Shown here in pieces: positions 6,489 through 10,429 of a stretch of DNA of 10,429 nucleotides; positions within the stretch are counted from its first letter, which is position 1; every line of letters starts with the position of its first letter. The notes under the pieces are model-generated. The model was not told the origin of the DNA, searched no databases, and saw nothing but the letters and a program-made list of their open reading frames with translations. This DNA is from an uncultured Bacilli bacterium. Lineage in GTDB: Bacteria; Bacillota_I; Bacilli_A; RF39; UBA660. Where the stretch lies: contig CANRCO010000041.1 of NCBI GenBank assembly GCA_947629125.1, forward strand, positions 1-10,429, given 5' to 3'. Both the position numbers and the translations under genes were made by a program.

Positions 6489-8114
6489 ATGGCTATTGAT
6501 AGACAAAGAGCAAATAGAATTGCTAAAAATTTTAACAATGTAGAAAAAAGAGAAGATGTAAGTGATACTTCACCAATTAAATATCGTAAAAATTCTGCCT
6601 ATCAACAAAAAATAAATTCTGCAGCAGAAAATGATAATGAAAATACTGATGATTTTGAAGAAGATAGCGAACAAACAGAAGAAGAGCAAGAATTAAATAA
6701 CGAAGAAGCAATTGAACCTAATGAATCAGCTAATAATCAACAGGAAGAGTCTAATCAACCAAAGCAAGAAACTAATAATTCCATTGTTAATGGTGCTAAA
6801 AATTTAATTAAAAAGAAAGCTGTTGCTTTTATTGCTACAAATCCCTATGTACTGGCAATAATAGCTGGTGTAGCATTTATTTTTATTATTATTTTTTTGA
6901 TAATAATAATTTTTGGTGGTAGTATTGATAGTAACGAAAATAATAGTTATGATAATAATCAAAATACACTATGTAGTAAAATATCTTTAAATGCTACTAG
7001 TTTATCGCGTGCAGATTTTATAAGTAAATTACAAGCTAGTACTAGTGTTGCAGAAATTTTTAAACAAAATGCTGGTACAATTTATGATTTAGCATCTAAT
7101 AATAATGTTAATCCAGAATTGGTAGTTGTTAGAGCCCAAGTTGAAGGATATTCTCCGGGAACTTTATATCAAAATTATTGGGGTATTGGATGTACAAATA
7201 CTGGTGGTGTTGCTGCTTGTAAATCTTATAAATCTTTTTCTGATGGTGTTTTAGGTTTTGTTAATTATGTTTCACAATATAATTCGATTGAATCTTTAAT
7301 GACTAAATATGCTTATATAGGTGAATATTGGTATAATCCTGGAAGTTCGGCAGTTGGTGGTTGTTATTACTACCCATATATTAAACAATATATGACAGAA
7401 AGTAGAGCAGCAGCAGTTGGTGGTTATTGTTCTTCTGATAAAGCTTGTAGTACCGCTGGTGGTAATAATTGTAATAAAACTACTGAAGAAGACCAACTAG
7501 CTTATACACAATATCAAATAAGTAAAATGACAGATGTAAGAAAACAGATTTTTAACTTAGAGGAAGATGTATGTAAAAAAACTGAAACTGGCGATATAGT
7601 ATTAGATGGTAATTATCAACCAACATGTTCTTTATACAATCAAAGTGATCCAAAATGGAAAAGTATTAGTTTAGGTGGTTCATCTAATATGGGAAGTTCT
7701 GGTTGTGCAGTTACATCTTTAGCTATGGCTATTTCTTGTTATGCTCCAACTATAACTGTTAAAAATTTTGATGCTGAAACGTTTATTAGATTATTAAATT
7801 CAAATTCTTGTTTTGTTAATAACGGTGCTATAGTTTGGAGTTGTGGTATTATCAAAAAAATAGCTCCAAACATTAGTTATGTTGGTCAATTTAATTTATC
7901 TGGTAGTGTTGCAAATAAAGTGGCTCAAGTTCAAGAACATGTAAATAATAAACAATTTGTTTTATTACATGTAAGTAATAGACAATATAGTACCCATTTC
8001 GTTTTATATGATAGTTATTCTAATGGTAAATTTAAAGTATTAGACCCAGCTGGTGGTAAAGTTAAATATTATGATGTTAATGATATTAAAGATATAAGAA
8101 CATTTTCTTATTAG
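6489..8114 (+). CDS. Membrane-anchored bifunctional cell-wall hydrolase (VirB1/CwlT role)
   Basis: The 541 residues give a cytoplasmic N terminus of about 115 residues, very acidic and Gln/Asn-rich at 45-95, then one membrane helix (121-142) with no signal cleavage site. Outside lies a lysozyme/glucosaminidase-like domain (about 180-300): NAGTIYDLASNNNVNPELVVVRAQVEG, candidate catalytic E219, then NYWGIG (W231). A C39-like papain-fold peptidase domain follows (about 385-541): GSSGCAVTSLAM with C406, STHFVLYD with H503, and LDPAGG with D519 form a plausible Cys-His-Asp triad. T4SS operons of Gram-positive elements often carry such a two-domain hydrolase (CwlT of ICEBs1 pairs a muramidase with NlpC/P60) to open peptidoglycan; here the second domain looks C39-like instead. 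Thirteen cysteines lie in the outer part and none before the helix. The RBS is GGTGGTGA (6475-6482). It starts 26 bases after virB4. Confidence 0.85.
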   Translation: MAIDRQRANRIAKNFNNVEKREDVSDTSPIKYRKNSAYQQKINSAAENDNENTDDFEEDSEQTEEEQELNNEEAIEPNESANNQQEESNQPKQETNNSIVNGAKNLIKKKAVAFIATNPYVLAIIAGVAFIFIIIFLIIIIFGGSIDSNENNSYDNNQNTLCSKISLNATSLSRADFISKLQASTSVAEIFKQNAGTIYDLASNNNVNPELVVVRAQVEGYSPGTLYQNYWGIGCTNTGGVAACKSYKSFSDGVLGFVNYVSQYNSIESLMTKYAYIGEYWYNPGSSAVGGCYYYPYIKQYMTESRAAAVGGYCSSDKACSTAGGNNCNKTTEEDQLAYTQYQISKMTDVRKQIFNLEEDVCKKTETGDIVLDGNYQPTCSLYNQSDPKWKSISLGGSSNMGSSGCAVTSLAMAISCYAPTITVKNFDAETFIRLLNSNSCFVNNGAIVWSCGIIKKIAPNISYVGQFNLSGSVANKVAQVQEHVNNKQFVLLHVSNRQYSTHFVLYDSYSNGKFKVLDPAGGKVKYYDVNDIKDIRTFSY

Positions 8115-8120
8115 GAGGAA
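8113..8120 (+). promoter_or_regulatory. Ribosome binding site overlapping the hydrolase stop codon
   Basis: AGGAGGAA overlaps the TAG stop (8112-8114) and lies five bases before ATG 8126. A ribosome finishing the hydrolase covers this site, so the last two operon genes are probably coupled. Confidence 0.65.
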
Positions 8121-8125
8121 TATTT

Positions 8126-8983
8126 ATGATTAGTAAATATAAAAAACCGATTTTAATCATTGCTATATTAATAATAATTTATTTAGTAATTGCTTTTTTC
8201 GTACTACAACCATTTAAAAAAGAGAATAATAATTCTAATAGTAATATAAATGAAAACAATAATGAAGAAAATGAGCAAAATAACAACAATAATACTAATA
8301 ACGGTTCTAATTCTAATAATAATGAAAAAGTAAAAACATCTTATTTAGTACTAGGTGATAAAATCTGGAAATATCAAAATAATTCTTGGCGTAAAGAAAA
8401 TCCTGAAAATGCAGAAGATGTTAAATTCAATATTTATTCAGCAAATGAATTAAAGGGCAAATATTATTTAAAATATGGCAATACTTGGAATTTATTCGAT
8501 GATAATAATAATTACGTTGCCTTTGATGAAGAATTTTATGCTTATGATGAAAATTTAGATTTAACTAATATAGCTTTTACCACTCAAAACATTACTGAAT
8601 TAGAAATTGAAGAAATAAAAAATAATTATAATATTCAAATTAATTCGGCTGATTTAGTTATTAATAATTTGATGACAATTGATTTAAATGATGATGGTAA
8701 TTTAGATAAATTAGTGTTTGTTTCTAATTTAGATTATGAAACAGTCAAAGACCATTATTATAATATTGCTTATGCTAATATTAATGGAAAAATTATAGAC
8801 ATAATTAGAGAGATTGCTTCACCCGATAAATGCTTAGATACACCTAATTATGAATTAGATTATTTATTTAAAATTGAAAATAAATTATATTTAGTATTTT
8901 ATCAAAAGTTTTTTTCTAATGCTGGTAGACCAGGATACAATTTATTTTATTTAAGTGATAATAAGTATATAAAAATAGATTAA
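8126..8983 (+). CDS. Membrane-anchored extracellular protein of unknown family, last gene of the T4SS operon
   Basis: I do not recognise the family. The 285 residues begin with a short basic tail (MISKYKKP) and a single hydrophobic helix (8-27) acting as an uncleaved anchor. A low-complexity linker follows, almost all Asn, Ser and Glu (33-67), then an outer domain of about 215 residues. The outer domain is rich in Tyr, Asn and acidic residues, holds an EF-hand-like loop D-x-N-x-D-G-x-x-D at 186-194 (IDLNDDGNLDKL) and has one cysteine. Such loops bind calcium in dockerin and integrin-like repeats. It is 11 bases behind the hydrolase with an overlapping strong RBS, so it very probably works with the secretion system. 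Its layout of one helix plus an outer domain recalls VirB8/TcpC, but I see no convincing VirB8 sequence feature. A surface or contact role is equally possible. Confidence 0.7.
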   Translation: MISKYKKPILIIAILIIIYLVIAFFVLQPFKKENNNSNSNINENNNEENEQNNNNNTNNGSNSNNNEKVKTSYLVLGDKIWKYQNNSWRKENPENAEDVKFNIYSANELKGKYYLKYGNTWNLFDDNNNYVAFDEEFYAYDENLDLTNIAFTTQNITELEIEEIKNNYNIQINSADLVINNLMTIDLNDDGNLDKLVFVSNLDYETVKDHYYNIAYANINGKIIDIIREIASPDKCLDTPNYELDYLFKIENKLYLVFYQKFFSNAGRPGYNLFYLSDNKYIKID

Positions 8984-9002
8984 AATTAAAATTAATTTTA
9001 GC

Positions 9003-9031
9003 TTTAATTAAATAATTAAATATGGTAATAT
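9003..9031 (+). promoter_or_regulatory. Probable lysS promoter
   Basis: TTTAAT (9003-9008), 17 bases, then TAATAT (9026-9031) preceded by TGG (9023-9025), an extended -10. The predicted start near 9038 leaves a leader of about 17 bases. The -35 is weak, and the region is so AT-rich that chance matches are common. I see no clear terminator between the operon and lysS (8984-9054), so read-through is possible too. Confidence 0.4.
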
Positions 9032-9054
9032 ACATTAAGAAATGGAGTGTTAAT

Positions 9055-10429
9055 ATGCGTGTTTTTAGTGAACAAGAACAAGTAAGAAGAGATAAATTAG
9101 AACAAATTAAAAATTATACTAATCCTTATCCCGAAAAATATGAAACAAATTATTCTTTGGAACAAGCTAGTAAATTAGCAGATGAAACTAAAAATGTTAA
9201 AGTAGCTGGAAGAATAGTTTTAATGCGTAAAATGGGTAAATTATCTTTCTTAACTATTAGTGATATAGCTGGTAAGATTCAAATATCAATTAAAGTTGAT
9301 TGTGTTGGTGAACAAAAATATCAACAATTTAAAGAAATGTTTGATATTGGTGATTTTATTGGAGTTGAAGGAGAAATTTTTACAACTCATACAGGGGAAA
9401 AAACTATTCGAGCTAATAGTTATGAATTTTTAGGTAAAGCATTAAGACCACTTCCTGAAAAATTCCATGGTTTAGAGGACCAAGAAACAATTTATCGTAA
9501 TCGTTATGTCGATTTAATTAAAAATGAAGATAGTAAGAAAAGATTTTTATTAAGAAGTAAATTTATAGCTGAATTACGAACTTATTTAAATAATTTAGGT
9601 TATATTGAAATCGAAACTCCAATCTTAAATAATAAAGCCAGTGGAGCAACAGCTAAACCATTTATAACTCATCATAATTCTTTGGATATTGATTTATATT
9701 TACGTATTGCTCCAGAAACTTATTTAAAAAGAGCAATTATCGGAGGTTTTACTAAAGTATTTGAAATAGCTCGTTGTTTTCGTAATGAAGGTATGGATAC
9801 TACCCATTTACAAGATTTTACAATGATTGAAGGTTATGGTGCTTATTTAAATTATGAAGATAATATGAAATTAATTCAAGATATGCTCCAAACAATTATT
9901 AAAAATGTTTTTGGTACTTTAGAAATTGCAATTGATGATAAAGTAATTGATTTAAGTGGTAATTGGGAAAGTGTTTCTTTTCGAGATGTAATTTTAAAAT
10001 ATGCTAATATTGATATTGAAAAATATAAGACTAAAGAAGAATTATTAGCTAAAATAAAAACTGATAAAATTGAAATTGATAGTGAAACACCTTTAGAAAA
10101 TTTAGGTTATGGTAATTTAGTTGACCAACTATATAAAAAAGTTGCTCGTCCATATATGATTAAACCAGTATTTTTAACTCAGCACCCAATTAGTTTATCA
10201 CCTTTAGCTCGAGCTAATGATAAAAATCCGGAGTTGACTGACCGTTTTCAATTAGTTATTAATGGTGTTGAAGTAGTTAACGGGTATTCTGAATTAGTTG
10301 ATCCAATAGAACAAGAAAAAAGACTTATCGAACAAGCTAAATTAAAAGAAGCTGGTGATGAAGAAGCAATGCCAATGGATTATGATTATATTGAAGCAAT
10401 GGAATATGGTATGCCACCAATAAGTGGTT
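9055..10429 (+). CDS. lysS: Lysyl-tRNA synthetase, class II (3' end outside window)
   Basis: Charges tRNA-Lys with lysine. The 458 visible codons cover an N-terminal OB-fold anticodon-binding domain (about 48-150, VKVAGRIVLMRKMGKLSFLT) and most of the class II catalytic domain. Motif 1 is near 182-191 (GYIEIETPIL) and motif 2 near 242-262 (FRNEGMDTTHLQDFTMIEGY). The lysine-pocket segment VVNGYSELVDP keeps the Asn, aromatic and Glu residues of the family. The window ends in EYGMPPISG, just before motif 3 (GIDRL in other LysRS); perhaps 35-45 residues are missing. The OB domain excludes the short paralogue EpmA/GenX. The ATG at 9055 has GGAG at 9044-9047. It is 71 bases after the T4SS operon and is probably an independent housekeeping unit. 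Confidence 0.96.
   Translation, partial: MRVFSEQEQVRRDKLEQIKNYTNPYPEKYETNYSLEQASKLADETKNVKVAGRIVLMRKMGKLSFLTISDIAGKIQISIKVDCVGEQKYQQFKEMFDIGDFIGVEGEIFTTHTGEKTIRANSYEFLGKALRPLPEKFHGLEDQETIYRNRYVDLIKNEDSKKRFLLRSKFIAELRTYLNNLGYIEIETPILNNKASGATAKPFITHHNSLDIDLYLRIAPETYLKRAIIGGFTKVFEIARCFRNEGMDTTHLQDFTMIEGYGAYLNYEDNMKLIQDMLQTIIKNVFGTLEIAIDDKVIDLSGNWESVSFRDVILKYANIDIEKYKTKEELLAKIKTDKIEIDSETPLENLGYGNLVDQLYKKVARPYMIKPVFLTQHPISLSPLARANDKNPELTDRFQLVINGVEVVNGYSELVDPIEQEKRLIEQAKLKEAGDEEAMPMDYDYIEAMEYGMPPISG

Noticed and set aside
7296..7496. 66-codon minus-strand open frame rich in Thr and Ile
   Set aside because: It lies inside the hydrolase catalytic region and has no ribosome binding site; it is a shadow of that gene.
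8222..8328. AAT-rich stretch as a microsatellite or CRISPR-like repeat
   Set aside because: It encodes an Asn-rich linker with irregular Ser and Glu codons; there is no regular repeat unit or spacer.
8987..9000. Perfect 14-base palindrome TAAAATTAATTTTA as the operon terminator
   Set aside because: It is pure A/T with no loop and is not followed by a T run; such palindromes are expected by chance in this composition.
790..9054. Integrative conjugative element with attachment sites
   Set aside because: No integrase, relaxase, tRNA gene end or matching direct repeats were found at the boundaries, and base composition looks like that of the flanking synthetase genes.

Overview
This is a very AT-rich stretch of bacterial chromosome. 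All eight genes whose ends are visible stop with TAA or TAG, and tryptophan is always TGG with no in-frame TGA. Low G+C, Asn/Lys-rich proteins, strong AGGAGG-type ribosome binding sites and T4SS genes of the Gram-positive type suggest a low-GC Firmicutes/Bacilli or Mollicutes-related lineage, perhaps one of the uncultured gut groups such as RF39. That placement is inference. The SerRS fragment looks like the archaeal-type subgroup.

Layout: (1) 1-790, the 3' part of serS, which enters from the left. (2) 794-827, a perfect 13-bp hairpin with A and T tracts, fitting a bidirectional terminator between serS and a convergent gene. (3) 815-1174 on the minus strand, a 119-residue protein of unknown function. 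(4) 1175-1327, a divergent promoter region with an extended -10 promoter on each strand. (5) 1328-8983, a compact six-gene operon on the plus strand. (6) 9055 to the right edge, lysS with its last few dozen codons outside the window. No gene-free stretch exceeds 300 bases; the longest is about 150 bases.

The six-gene operon is the interesting part. It reads as a small single-membrane type IV secretion (conjugation-like) apparatus: a polytopic VirB6/TrbL-like channel protein, a VirB3/PrgI-like two-helix protein, a VirB4 ATPase encoded in two pieces (N-terminal domain, then the Walker A/B motor), a membrane-anchored two-domain cell-wall hydrolase (lysozyme/glucosaminidase-like plus C39-like cysteine peptidase, in the role of VirB1/CwlT), and an anchored extracellular protein of unknown family. 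Genes are 11 to 26 bases apart or overlap, so they are probably co-transcribed and partly translationally coupled. There is no relaxase, coupling protein (VirD4), integrase or att-like repeat here, and the cluster sits between two aminoacyl-tRNA synthetase genes. It therefore looks like a resident chromosomal machine rather than an obvious mobile element, unless the missing parts lie elsewhere.

The VirB4 split lies exactly on an 8-base near-perfect tandem duplication (ATGGCATA / ATGGCATT). Removing one copy would give a single 777-codon VirB4 reading frame. The second half has its own Shine-Dalgarno-like site and a TAATG stop/start overlap, so it is probably expressed by re-initiation.
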